Origin: Phycisphaerales bacterium
GTDB taxonomy: Bacteria; Planctomycetota; Phycisphaerae; Phycisphaerales; UBA1924
Direction of reading: 5' to 3'
DNA length: 63,592 nucleotides
NCBI GenBank assembly: GCA_016741915.1
Contig: JACVCS010000011.1
Location: 1-63,592, forward strand
The position numbers and the translations under genes were made by a program. The notes under the pieces were generated by a model. That model worked only from the letters and a program-made list of their open reading frames with translations. It had not been told where the DNA came from and made no database searches. This document shows, piece by piece, positions 1 to 8,595 of the stretch; position 1 is the first letter of the stretch, and each line of letters starts with the position of its first letter.

Positions 1-835
1 TTATTTCGAAATGGCTTCCGTATCGCACCTTCAGCCCCCCGTCCCCCAACAGGGGACCCGGCCCCACGCAGACCTCCCACCCCCCCCGCTCCGCCAGTAA
101 CGCCGTTTCATGCCGGAAGAAGACCCGTTCCCGCTTCAGCCCCCCCCCCATGTGCACGATCGGTCCCAGCGTCGCCCCCGCCGATATCGTCCCCGCCGCG
201 GCCGACCCCGCCCGCTCCGCCCCCGCCCGCCGCGCCAGCCACCCCAGCAGAAGCACACCGGCAAACTGCATCCCACCCATGACAGGCAGGAAGACACGGA
301 ACGCCTTCGGGTCCGCCTCCAGCATCCGCCCGATCACCACGCTCACCACCGCGCCGAAGAGAAAGATCCCGCTCGTCAATATGCCGAAGGCCTTGCCGCT
401 GCGTGCCGCGGGGTACAACCTCCTGATGAGTTCACCCTGCACCGCCGACCACGCCCCGACCCCCACCGCCGCGACGCAGTACAACGCGATGAGCTGCGTG
501 AGATTCTGCGCAAAGGCAATCAACGCCACCGGCGCCAGCCCGCACGCAAAGTACACCAGCAGATACCGCCCGATCTTCAAGCGAACCAGCAGCGCCGCCC
601 AGAAGATCGACAGCGCCAGCAGCACCAGCGGCGCCACCGTGATCGTCAACGCGTGGTACTTCCCCCCGTCAAAGCTCTTCTTCACGATCACCGGCATCAG
701 AAACGACGCGCTCGACCACGTCCCCTGGATCAGCACTGCGCACAGCACGTGCACCGCCAGCACCCACGCCCCGCTCATCCGCCGAGCATCACCAGCCTCT
801 GCGCCGGCCACGCCCGCCGCCGCTTCCGACACCAC
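1..835 (-). CDS. MFS-type transporter, 3' end beyond the left edge
   Basis: This is a multi-pass inner-membrane protein whose C-terminal half lies outside the window. Reading the minus strand gives alternating hydrophobic helices, starting with Trp-Val-Leu-Ala-Val-His and including segments around LVLLALSIFWAALLV and FGILTSGIFLFGAVVSVVIG. Between them is a basic cytoplasmic loop (GELIRRLYPAARSGKAFG) of the kind found between helices of major facilitator proteins. The frame is open to base 1. Two adjacent GTG codons (835, 832) and an ATG (778) are in frame; the hydrophobic core begins right after the ATG, so the true start may be 778. The substrate cannot be told. The family call is moderate; that this is a coding membrane protein is secure. 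Confidence 0.7.
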   Translation of the reverse strand, partial: MVSEAAAGVAGAEAGDARRMSGAWVLAVHVLCAVLIQGTWSSASFLMPVIVKKSFDGGKYHALTITVAPLVLLALSIFWAALLVRLKIGRYLLVYFACGLAPVALIAFAQNLTQLIALYCVAAVGVGAWSAVQGELIRRLYPAARSGKAFGILTSGIFLFGAVVSVVIGRMLEADPKAFRVFLPVMGGMQFAGVLLLGWLARRAGAERAGSAAAGTISAGATLGPIVHMGGGLKRERVFFRHETALLAERGGWEVCVGPGPLLGDGGLKVRYGSHFEI

Positions 836-878
836 GCTCGAAGTCCGCTCAGCCAAGGGGCAGAGTCTAGCCCCGCTG

Positions 879-896
879 TATCGACGTTTATCGATA
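879..896. promoter_or_regulatory. Short inverted repeat in the MFS upstream region
   Basis: The arms TATCGA and TCGATA flank a 6-nt spacer, in the 138-bp gap between the MFS start and the acetyltransferase stop. It could be an operator or part of a promoter. Only the symmetry is seen. Confidence 0.25.
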
Positions 897-973
897 AGCC
901 CCGCACCCCGCCACCTCTTCACGCCGCCCACACACCCGCGCTCATCCCGCTCATGCCCCGCTCACACACCGCC

Positions 974-1633
974 TCAGCAGTTGATCCCCGGCATCGGTCT
1001 CTCCCGCAACACCTTCGCCGGGTTCCCACCCGCGATCACCCCCGCAGGGATACTCCGCGTCACAACGCCCCGCGCACCGACAATCACATTGTCCCCGATC
1101 GTCACCCCGGGCCCCACAAACGCCTCCGCACAGATCCACACCCCACGCCCGATCACAACCGCCGGCCTCACCAGCGGCAGATCCGGCTTCGTGTAATCGT
1201 GCGTCCCCGCACAGATATGCGCACTCTGCGAAATCACCGAGTGCGCCCCAACGCTGATCGGCCCAAGGTTGTACAGATTCACATCATCCGAGATCGACGC
1301 GTGCTCATCCAGCGTCAGCAGCCACGGGTGCCGAACCTTCGCCGAGGGCCTGATCGTCACCGTCGGATGACACTTCGCACCAAACCTGTTCAGCAGCCAC
1401 ACCCGAAACCCGTGCGCCCGCCGCGGACTGAACCGAAACAGCGTCCGCGACACCACCATCCACACCGCCAGCCGCACATAGTGACTCCGCTCATACGCCC
1501 GCGGCGAGCACTGATCCAACCGCTGAAAAATCCGCTCCTGCCGAAACACATCCGCCCCGCCACCCGGCGCACGCGCCGACCCCGCCGAGCCCCCATCACC
1601 AGCATTGGTCGGTGTACCCATACGCGCCCGCAT
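974..1633 (-). CDS. WcaF-like left-handed beta-helix acetyltransferase
   Basis: The 219-residue protein has a C-terminal half of hexapeptide repeats (VTIRPSAKV, ISVGAHSVISQSAHIC, VVIGRGVWICAEAFVGPGVTIGD) ending in the PAGVIAGGNPAKVLRER motif seen in O-acetyltransferases of the WcaF/NodL group. The His in CAGTHDY is the usual catalytic-site position. The N-terminal FRFSPRRAHGFRVWLLNRFGA segment is typical of WcaF-like proteins of polysaccharide loci. It would transfer acetyl from acetyl-CoA to a sugar in the cytoplasm. No other polysaccharide gene is adjacent, so the acceptor is unknown. It lies 71 bp downstream of mgtE on the same strand. Confidence 0.85.
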   Translation of the reverse strand: MRARMGTPTNAGDGGSAGSARAPGGGADVFRQERIFQRLDQCSPRAYERSHYVRLAVWMVVSRTLFRFSPRRAHGFRVWLLNRFGAKCHPTVTIRPSAKVRHPWLLTLDEHASISDDVNLYNLGPISVGAHSVISQSAHICAGTHDYTKPDLPLVRPAVVIGRGVWICAEAFVGPGVTIGDNVIVGARGVVTRSIPAGVIAGGNPAKVLRERPMPGINC

Positions 1634-1704
1634 CGCTCAATCTCCGGCCATCAATCACCGGACCTTGCACCGGTTCCACCATTCTCACACAACGACACCC
1701 GCCA

Positions 1705-3381
1705 TCAAGGCCCCTTCACCGGCTCACCACTCCCCCCGCCGCCACCCCCCAACTTCGCCGCCCCCGTCGCCGACTGCGTGCTGAACTTCAGCAGCACCCG
1801 ATCCCCCTCCCGAGGCAACCCGCCCTCCATCCCCTTCATCGGCACCACCACCCGGCTAAACGCCCCATCCGCCTGCTCGTCGCTCCGCACCTTCAGGTGT
1901 ACCTCACTATCCCCTTCTCGATACCCCTCCACCGCCAGAACCTGAACCGCCAAGTTCGTCCGCACGTCCATATCCGGCGCATCAGGCCTCAGCAGCGTCG
2001 TCTTGAGCACAAACATCGCCACGCTGAAGTAAATCACAATCCCCGTCACGTCCACCATCGTCGCAACAAACGGCGTAGACGACCCCGCCGGATCAAACTT
2101 CAACTTCTTCAAAATCAACGGGAACATCGCCCCCATGATGCTCCCCCACACCACCACCCCCAGCAGCGTCACCGCGATGGTCACCCCCAGAATCGTGTAG
2201 TGATCCGCAACATCCGGATCGGGGAACCACCCCATCCACCCGAAGAGATGAATCCGGAACAGCCCGATCGCCCCGATCATCAGCCCCAGCATCAGCGCCA
2301 CCACCAGTTCACGCCGAAGCACCCGCACCCAATCCCTGCTGGTGATCTCCCCCAGCCCAAGCGCCCGGATTACCAGCGTCGACGCCTGCGAACCGCTGTT
2401 CCCGCCCGACGAGATGATCGCCGGAATGAACGCCGCCAGAATCGCCGCCCGCTGGATCTCGTCCTGAAAGAACGCAATCGCGTTGCTCGTGAGCAACTCC
2501 GAAAAGAACAGCAGCGCCAGCCACGGCGCACGCTTCTTGAACAGCGACAGCACCGGCGTGCTCATGAACGGCTCGTCCAGCGCCACCACGCCGCCCATCT
2601 TGTGCATGTCGCTCGTGGCTTCTTCCTGCGCAACGTCCGCCACGTCGTCGTGCGTCACGATCCCCAGCAGCACGCCCCGCGAATCCACCACAGGCAACGC
2701 CACCCGGTCATACTTCAGCAACGCATCCACCGCGTCACGCTGCGGCTGGTCCGCCGTCAGGGCCACAAACTGCCGGTTCATCAACGCCGCGATCGGCGTC
2801 TCCGGGTCCGCCATGATCACCTGCCGCAGCCGGATATCGTCGATCAGCACCCCGTCCTGATCCACCACGTACACCACATTCACCGTCTCGGCATCCCGCC
2901 CGTACTTCCGAATGTGCTCCAGCGCCTTGCCGACCGTCCACTCCGACCGCACCCGCACATAGTCGGGCGTCATCAACCGCCCCACCGACCCGGGCGGATA
3001 CCCCAGAATCGCCTGCGTCGTCTTCCGCTCTTCGGGCGACAGCGACGCGACAATCCGCGTAGCAACCTCCGCCGGCAGTTCATCCAGCAGCCTCACCCGG
3101 TCGTCCGGGTCCATGCTCTCAACAAGCTGCACCCCCGACTCACCCAACTTCCGGATCAGTTCCTCCTGTTTCTCAACAGGCAGATACGCGAAAACATGCC
3201 CCGCGTCCTCACGCCGCAGAATCCGGAACGCAACCGCCGCCTCCTCCGCCGAAAGCTCCGCCACGATGTCCGCAACGTCCGCGTGCTGCAACCCGTGCAG
3301 AACCTCGCGCAGCTCCGCGTACGCGCGCGCCTGCACCAACTCCTGAACCTCCGGCAGCAGCAACACAGCAGTCGGGTTCAT
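1705..3381 (-). CDS. mgtE: MgtE-type magnesium transporter
   Basis: A 558-residue Mg2+ channel/transporter of the inner membrane. In order it has the N-terminal superhelical MgtE domain (about residues 10-125, with repeated LPVEKQEELI and LPAEVATRIV type helices), two CBS domains (about 130-255, SRGVLLGIVTHDDVADVA) and a five-helix membrane domain with the signature GGNSGSQASTLVIRALGLGE and the pore segment MVDVTGIVIYF, which holds the conserved Asp. I chose the ATG at 3381 because MNPTAVLLLPEVQEL matches the family start; the frame stays open 126 bp further upstream. After the last helix there is an unusual soluble tail of about 90 residues with a run of six glycines, which standard MgtE proteins lack. 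Confidence 0.93.
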   Translation of the reverse strand: MNPTAVLLLPEVQELVQARAYAELREVLHGLQHADVADIVAELSAEEAAVAFRILRREDAGHVFAYLPVEKQEELIRKLGESGVQLVESMDPDDRVRLLDELPAEVATRIVASLSPEERKTTQAILGYPPGSVGRLMTPDYVRVRSEWTVGKALEHIRKYGRDAETVNVVYVVDQDGVLIDDIRLRQVIMADPETPIAALMNRQFVALTADQPQRDAVDALLKYDRVALPVVDSRGVLLGIVTHDDVADVAQEEATSDMHKMGGVVALDEPFMSTPVLSLFKKRAPWLALLFFSELLTSNAIAFFQDEIQRAAILAAFIPAIISSGGNSGSQASTLVIRALGLGEITSRDWVRVLRRELVVALMLGLMIGAIGLFRIHLFGWMGWFPDPDVADHYTILGVTIAVTLLGVVVWGSIMGAMFPLILKKLKFDPAGSSTPFVATMVDVTGIVIYFSVAMFVLKTTLLRPDAPDMDVRTNLAVQVLAVEGYREGDSEVHLKVRSDEQADGAFSRVVVPMKGMEGGLPREGDRVLLKFSTQSATGAAKLGGGGGGSGEPVKGP

Positions 3382-3693
3382 GCTTCGCGCTCGCCGAAAG
3401 AAAAAACGCCTCGCCCGCCAGGCCCCTCCTTCGGAGCCCAACGTCCTTCCAAGGTTACAGCCCCGGTCCGAGAAAGTCAGCCTGTCCGAACAACTTCCCG
3501 CCATCACGCCCGAGAACCACCAACTTCCTCGCCCCGAACCCGGGGATCAGCCCCGTTCTCACGCCGCGGCCAAACCCCGCCTCAGACACGCTCCCCGCAG
3601 GCCGATATCCACTCTGTGGGCTTTCTCGGCCCCGTTCTGTCCTCATCTCTTCACCACACCCCCAGACCCGACCTCACCCTCGCGGAGCACCCC

Positions 3694-5169
3694 GTGCAGA
3701 CCAGCACCACATCCCACCCCCGCAGAACCCGCGGCGAGCACGCCCTCCGCATGCTCAGCCTCCCGCTGGCGCTCATCACCGCCGCCACCGCCGCCGGCTC
3801 CGCCTTTATCGCCGAGAAAACCTCCTCCGCGCTCCTCCCCGCCATCGTCGCGGGCATCGGCGCCGTCATCATCGCCACCCTCACCGCCTACTCCGCACGC
3901 CGCCTGACAGGCCTCGGCGCCGTCGCCAGCGCCCTCGACGACATCGCCAAAGGACAACGCGACCACGACACCCTCCGCCTCAGCGATTCCCTCGGCCCGC
4001 GCGCCCTCGCATTCAACTCCCTCCTCAGCGAACTCAACTCCCAGTCCCGCGCCCAGATCATCACCCGCGCCGCCGACGCCCATTCCCGCCCCGCACGCGC
4101 CGACAGCGAACTCGCCTCCGCCATCGACGCACTCTGGGTCGGCCTGCTCATCGTCGATTCCGCAGGCCGCGTCCGCTACGCCAACGGCGCCGCCGCCATC
4201 ATGCTCTCCTCCGTCCGCGAAAAGCTCCAGAACACCGAGATCGCCTCCGTCCTGCAGGACCAGGCCGTCCTCTCCGCCATCCTCTCCTCCGCCAAGGGCA
4301 CCACCCGCGTCAAAACCGCCGTCGAATCCACCTCCACCGCCGCCGAGGGCACCGAGGGCGTCTTGCGCTACTCCGTCCGCGCCGTCGGCACGCGCGACCA
4401 GTCCTTCGCCGTGGTCGTCATCGACGACGTCACCCAGCAGCGCGTCGCCGAACGCTCGCGCAGCAGCTTCGTCGCCCAGGCCACGCACGAACTCCGCACC
4501 CCGCTGACGAACATGCGCCTCTGCCTCGACGAACTCCTCGAATCCGAAACCCTCGAAGACGCCCAGAAGGCCAAGTTCCTCAACATCGTCAGCCAGGAAT
4601 CCCGCCGCCTCGAACGCATGGTCGGCGACATGCTCTCCATCTCCGAGATCGAAGCCGGCACCCTCAAGCTCCGCGTCGACGACGTCCGCCTCAACCAACT
4701 CTTCGAAGAGCTCACCCGCGACCACACCCTCCAGGCCCAGGACAAAAACGTCCGCCTCGCCTTCAAACTCCCACCCAAACTCCCCGTCATCCAGGGCGAC
4801 CGCGACAAACTCGTCCTCTGCATCAGCAACCTCATCGCCAACGCCATCAAGTACACCCCCGCCGGCGGCGAGGTCACCGTCGCCGTCCGTTCGGGTCAAG
4901 GCCCCATCGCCGTCGACATCACCGACACCGGCATCGGCATCTCCCCCGAAGAACAGGAACTCGTCTTCGAACGCTTCTACCGCTCCAAAGACCAGCGCGT
5001 CGAGAAGATCACCGGCACAGGCCTGGGCCTCGCCCTCGCCCGACAGGTCGCCCGCCTCCACGGAGGCGACATCACCCTCACCTCACAACTCAACAAGGGC
5101 TCAACCTTCACCCTCATCATCCCCGAATCCGCACCCTCGTCCTCCTCGTCAAACTCCAAAGCCGCCTGA
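3694..5169 (+). CDS. Membrane sensor histidine kinase with PAS-like domain
   Basis: About 491 residues. Two hydrophobic helices near the N-terminus (MLSLPLALITAATAAGSAF and LLPAIVAGIGAVIIATLTAY) are followed by a HAMP-like linker, a PAS-like segment (about 145-250, ALWVGLLIVDSAGRVRYAN), the H-box with phospho-acceptor His near residue 265 (ATHELRTPLTNM), and the ATPase boxes N (NLIANAIKYTP), G1 (DTGIGI) and G2 (GTGLGLALA). I chose the GTG at 3694 because GGAG lies 6 nt upstream; the ATG at 3751 is the alternative and would lack the cytoplasmic leader. There is no response regulator nearby, but a STAS gene follows after 26 bp and the pilus operon after that, so it may signal to them (inference). 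Confidence 0.9.
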   Translation: MQTSTTSHPRRTRGEHALRMLSLPLALITAATAAGSAFIAEKTSSALLPAIVAGIGAVIIATLTAYSARRLTGLGAVASALDDIAKGQRDHDTLRLSDSLGPRALAFNSLLSELNSQSRAQIITRAADAHSRPARADSELASAIDALWVGLLIVDSAGRVRYANGAAAIMLSSVREKLQNTEIASVLQDQAVLSAILSSAKGTTRVKTAVESTSTAAEGTEGVLRYSVRAVGTRDQSFAVVVIDDVTQQRVAERSRSSFVAQATHELRTPLTNMRLCLDELLESETLEDAQKAKFLNIVSQESRRLERMVGDMLSISEIEAGTLKLRVDDVRLNQLFEELTRDHTLQAQDKNVRLAFKLPPKLPVIQGDRDKLVLCISNLIANAIKYTPAGGEVTVAVRSGQGPIAVDITDTGIGISPEEQELVFERFYRSKDQRVEKITGTGLGLALARQVARLHGGDITLTSQLNKGSTFTLIIPESAPSSSSSNSKAA

Positions 5170-5195
5170 TCCAAACCCGTTACGGACCCCGCACC

Positions 5196-5531
5196 ATGCA
5201 GATCGGCCTCCAACGTCACGGCGCAGTCACGGTGCTCTCACCGCAAGGCCCCATTGTCGGGCCCGACGCCGACACGTTCCGTCAGACCGCCACCGACGCC
5301 CTCCTCCGCTCACAAGGCCGCTTCATCGTCGACGCCTCCGCCATCGCCTATGTCGACAGCAAGGGCCTCGAAGCCCTCCTCGACATCACCGAAAAACTCG
5401 CCACATCGGGCGGCGCACTGAAACTCTGCAACGTCGGCGAAACCCTCCGCGAGGTCCTCCAGCTCACCGAACTCCTCGCCCAGTTTGAAAACTACGCCGA
5501 CGTCAACACCGCCGTCAGGAGCTTCCTGTGA
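5196..5531 (+). CDS. STAS-domain protein (anti-sigma-factor antagonist type)
   Basis: The 111-residue single-domain protein fits the SpoIIAA/RsbV fold: an N-terminal strand pair (GAVTVLSPQGPIVG), the core FIVDASAIAYVDSKGLEALLDI, and a C-terminal helix after LKLCNVGETLREVLQLTELL. The phospho-acceptor position after the Asp-Ser pair (YVDSKG) keeps a Ser. Such proteins bind partner kinases or anti-sigma factors and are switched by phosphorylation. Its stop overlaps the next start (GTGA), so it is translated together with the secretion ATPase, and it directly follows the histidine kinase. That suggests a regulatory input to the pilus/secretion operon. The partner is not identifiable. Confidence 0.85.
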   Translation: MQIGLQRHGAVTVLSPQGPIVGPDADTFRQTATDALLRSQGRFIVDASAIAYVDSKGLEALLDITEKLATSGGALKLCNVGETLREVLQLTELLAQFENYADVNTAVRSFL

Positions 5532-7348
5532 AACCCGCCGGCGCAAAGCCCCGCCTGGGCGATGAGCTCGTCAAGTCCGGTGTCATCACCCCGGACCAGC
5601 TCAACCAGGCCCTCAACGAACAACGCCGAAGCTCCCGCCGACTCGGCGAACTCCTCGTCGATCAGGGCATCATCAACATGCCCACCCTCGTGCACACCCT
5701 CGGACGCTGCCTCGGCGTCCCCGGGTGCCACCTCCGCCACGGCCTCATCGACCCCCATCTGCTCAAACTCATCGGCGCCGACGAGGCCGAACGCCTCCGC
5801 GCACTGCCCATGTTCAAGGTCCGCGACACCCTCACCGTCGCCATGGCCGAGCCGCAGAGCCTCCCCACCATCGACCGCCTCCGCGAACTGACCAACTGCC
5901 AGATCCGCCCCGTCCTCGCCCTCGAAGCCAACATCCTCGAGTTCGTCAAGAAGTACGCCTCGGGCGATGTCGACGTCGACGCCTTCCTCACCCAGCTCGC
6001 CGAGCAGGACGTCGAAGTCGTCGAACGCGAAACCGTCGACGAAGGCCCCTCCACCGACCTCGACCGCCTCGTCGCAGGCTCCCCCATCATCAACCTCGTC
6101 AACGTCGCTCTCCTCACCGCCGTCCGCGACAAGGCCTCCGACATCCACATCGAACCCGACAAACGCGGCACCCGCGTCCGCTACCGCGTCGACGGCCACC
6201 TCCGCGACCTCATGAAGCCCCCCGCGGGCATGCACGCCTCCATCGTCTCCCGTATCAAAGTCATCGGCAAAATGGACATCGCCGAAAAACGCCTCCCCCA
6301 GGAAGGCCGCGTCCGCATCGTCGCCGAAGGCCGAGAGATCGACCTCCGCGTCTCCTCCATGCCCACCCTGCTGGGCGAAAAAATCGTCGTCCGCATCCTC
6401 GATAAGTCCAACCTCCGCGTCCGCCTGGGCGACCTCGGCTTCCGCCCCGGCGCGCTCGAAACCTTCACCCGCGTCCTGAAAAAGCCCCACGGCCTCGTCC
6501 TCGTCACGGGCCCCACAGGCTCTGGCAAAACCACCACCCTCTACTCCGCCCTCGACCTGCTCCGCAGCCCGGAAGTCAACATCCTCACCGTCGAAGACCC
6601 CGTCGAATACCAACTCGACCTCATCAACCAGATCCAGGTCTCCGAAGGCGTGGGCCTCACCTTCGCCCGCGCCCTCCGCTCCATCCTCCGCCAGGACCCC
6701 GACATCATCATGGTCGGCGAGATCCGCGACGAGCCCACCGCCCGCGTCGCCATGCAGGCCGCACTCACCGGTCACCTCGTCCTCGCGACCCTCCACACCA
6801 ACGACGCCCCCGGCGCCGTCGCCCGCCTCTCCGACATGGGCATCGAGCCCTACCTCCTCTCCTCCGCTCTCAACGGCGTCGTCGCCCAGCGACTCTCCAG
6901 AACCATCTGCCCCGTCTGCGCAACCAAGTACTTCCCTCCCGAAAACGTCCTCCACGACGCCGGCCTCAACGACCACGCCGGCCGTCCCTTCCGCAAAGGC
7001 GCCGGCTGCAAGCAATGCCACGACTCCGGCTTCCGAGGCCGCCTGGGCGTCTACGAAGTCATGGAAGTCACACCCGAGATCCGCCGCCTCATCCACGCCG
7101 GCGCTCCCACGCACGAACTCCGCGCCTGTGTCCGCAAGCAGGGCATGCTCACCCTCCGCGAAGAAGGCGTCCAGCTCGCCCTCGACGGTAAAACCTCCCT
7201 CGAAGAAATCCTCCGCGTCACGGCCGAGGACGACGACGGCTCACCCGCCGTCAAACCCGCCGCCGCAAACGCCAGCACCGACCCCGCCAACCCCGTGCCC
7301 GCTTCCCCGTCCGCCGACACCGCCCCGCAAGGGAGGGCCGCGGCATGA
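5528..7348 (+). CDS. GspE/PilB-type secretion or pilus assembly ATPase (cluster 1)
   Basis: The 606-residue cytoplasmic hexameric ATPase would power pseudopilus or pilus assembly. The N-terminal MshEN-like domain (residues 8-140, LGDELVKSGVITPDQLNQAL) is followed by the N2 region with ASDIHIEP, Walker A GPTGSGKTTT near 327, the Asp box, Walker B-like DIIMVGEIRDE near 391, and the His box HLVLATLHTNDAPG. A tetracysteine metal site follows (CPVC near 460 and CKQC near 494). The family length is normal. The start is GTG inside the STAS stop (GTGA overlap) and the stop overlaps the next ATG (ATGA). The last 35 residues are a low-complexity Pro/Ala tail. It heads a seven-gene cluster. Confidence 0.95.
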   Translation: MKPAGAKPRLGDELVKSGVITPDQLNQALNEQRRSSRRLGELLVDQGIINMPTLVHTLGRCLGVPGCHLRHGLIDPHLLKLIGADEAERLRALPMFKVRDTLTVAMAEPQSLPTIDRLRELTNCQIRPVLALEANILEFVKKYASGDVDVDAFLTQLAEQDVEVVERETVDEGPSTDLDRLVAGSPIINLVNVALLTAVRDKASDIHIEPDKRGTRVRYRVDGHLRDLMKPPAGMHASIVSRIKVIGKMDIAEKRLPQEGRVRIVAEGREIDLRVSSMPTLLGEKIVVRILDKSNLRVRLGDLGFRPGALETFTRVLKKPHGLVLVTGPTGSGKTTTLYSALDLLRSPEVNILTVEDPVEYQLDLINQIQVSEGVGLTFARALRSILRQDPDIIMVGEIRDEPTARVAMQAALTGHLVLATLHTNDAPGAVARLSDMGIEPYLLSSALNGVVAQRLSRTICPVCATKYFPPENVLHDAGLNDHAGRPFRKGAGCKQCHDSGFRGRLGVYEVMEVTPEIRRLIHAGAPTHELRACVRKQGMLTLREEGVQLALDGKTSLEEILRVTAEDDDGSPAVKPAAANASTDPANPVPASPSADTAPQGRAAA

Positions 7349-8595
7349 AACTCGCCTACCAGGGTTACGACCTCACCGGCAAGTCCGCCAACGGAATAAT
7401 CGACGCCCCCACACGCCCAGACGCCGCCGATCAGCTCCGCAAGCAAGGCATCCTCGCCACACGCATCGACGAACTCGACGCCGCCATCACCGACATCGCC
7501 TCCGGTGCAACCGCCGGCGTCTCCTTCTCCCGCGCCACCAAAGGCTCCTCCCGACACCTTATCGAACTCGCCTCGTTCTCCCGACAACTCAGCATCCTCG
7601 TCGGCACCAAAACCCCCCTCGTCCAGGCCATGGCCGCCGTCGAACGCCAAACCGCCGACGGACCCTGGCGCGAAATCCTCGCCGCCGTCCGCCTCAAAGT
7701 CGAAGAAGGCCGAAGCCTCTCCGAAGCCATGGAAGAACACCCCAGTTTCTTCTCTCCAGTCTGCCGCGCTCTCGTTCAGGCGGGCGAAGCCGGCGGCACC
7801 CTCGACGCCATGCTCCGCAACCTCGCCGACCTCACCCGCCAGCAGGTCCACATCCGAAAATCCGTCGTCGGCGCCCTCATCTACCCCGTCGTCCTCATCA
7901 CCGTCTCCTTCTTCGTCCTCATCGGGCTCATCGCCTTCGTCCTCCCGCGCTTCCAGGAACTCTTCAAATCCCTCGGCGCCGCACTCCCGCCCTCCACCGA
8001 AGCCCTCATCACCATCTCCACCATCCTCCGTGGCTACTGGTGGGCCATCCTCCCCGCACTCGCACTCTCCGTCTTCGCGCTCTTCGCCGCCGCCCGCTCC
8101 CCCGCCGGCACCGCCCTCATCCACCGCACCGCCCTCCGCCTCCCGCGCATCGGGCCCATCATCGCCAGCTTCTGCACCGCCCGCATCGCCCGCGTCCTCG
8201 GCGTCCTCCTCGAAGCCAAGGTCGGCATGCTCGACGCACTCCGCCTCACCCGCCAATCCGTCGGCAACCTCAGCTACGTCGAACTCCTCCAAGCCGCCGA
8301 AGACCGCGTCGCCCGCGGCGAAAACCTCTCCGACACCCTCCGCAAACCCGGGCTCATCACCCCCTCCGTCACCGAGGCCGTCGCCTCAGGCGAACGCACA
8401 GGCCAGATCGGCACCGTCCTCATCCAGGTCGCCGCGTCCATGGACGAAGACAACGAACTGCTCATCAAAACCCTCACCAGCCTCCTCGAACCCCTCATCC
8501 TCACCATCCTCGGCCTGCTCATCGGCTGCGTCGCCATCGCCATGTTCATGCCCCTGTTCGATCTCACCGCCGCCGGCGCTGGAGGTGCCCAGTGA
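7345..8595 (+). CDS. GspF/PilC-type inner-membrane platform protein
   Basis: The 416-residue polytopic protein acts as the membrane platform for the assembly ATPase. An N-terminal cytoplasmic stretch (MKLAYQGYDLTGKSANGIIDA) leads to two repeated GspF domains (about 70-190 and 270-395). The signature EEGRSLSEAMEEHPSFFSPV recurs in degenerate form as ARGENLSDTLRKPGLITPSV, and both copies are followed by a helix-rich EAGG/SGERTGQ segment. Transmembrane helices lie at VVLITVSFFVLIGLIAFVL, ILPALALSVFALFAAA and LILTILGLLIGCVAIAMF. It is coupled by ATGA overlap to gspE and by GTGA overlap to the PilM-like gene. The second cluster in this window lacks such a gene, so this protein might serve both (inference). 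Confidence 0.95.
   Translation: MKLAYQGYDLTGKSANGIIDAPTRPDAADQLRKQGILATRIDELDAAITDIASGATAGVSFSRATKGSSRHLIELASFSRQLSILVGTKTPLVQAMAAVERQTADGPWREILAAVRLKVEEGRSLSEAMEEHPSFFSPVCRALVQAGEAGGTLDAMLRNLADLTRQQVHIRKSVVGALIYPVVLITVSFFVLIGLIAFVLPRFQELFKSLGAALPPSTEALITISTILRGYWWAILPALALSVFALFAAARSPAGTALIHRTALRLPRIGPIIASFCTARIARVLGVLLEAKVGMLDALRLTRQSVGNLSYVELLQAAEDRVARGENLSDTLRKPGLITPSVTEAVASGERTGQIGTVLIQVAASMDEDNELLIKTLTSLLEPLILTILGLLIGCVAIAMFMPLFDLTAAGAGGAQ

Noticed and set aside
110..1945. Plus-strand frame of 611 codons
   Set aside because: It is Arg/Pro/His-rich and lies antisense to the MFS, acetyltransferase and mgtE genes; a GC-rich shadow.
3643..5061. Minus-strand frame of 472 codons
   Set aside because: Asp/Gly/Val-rich antisense shadow of the histidine kinase.
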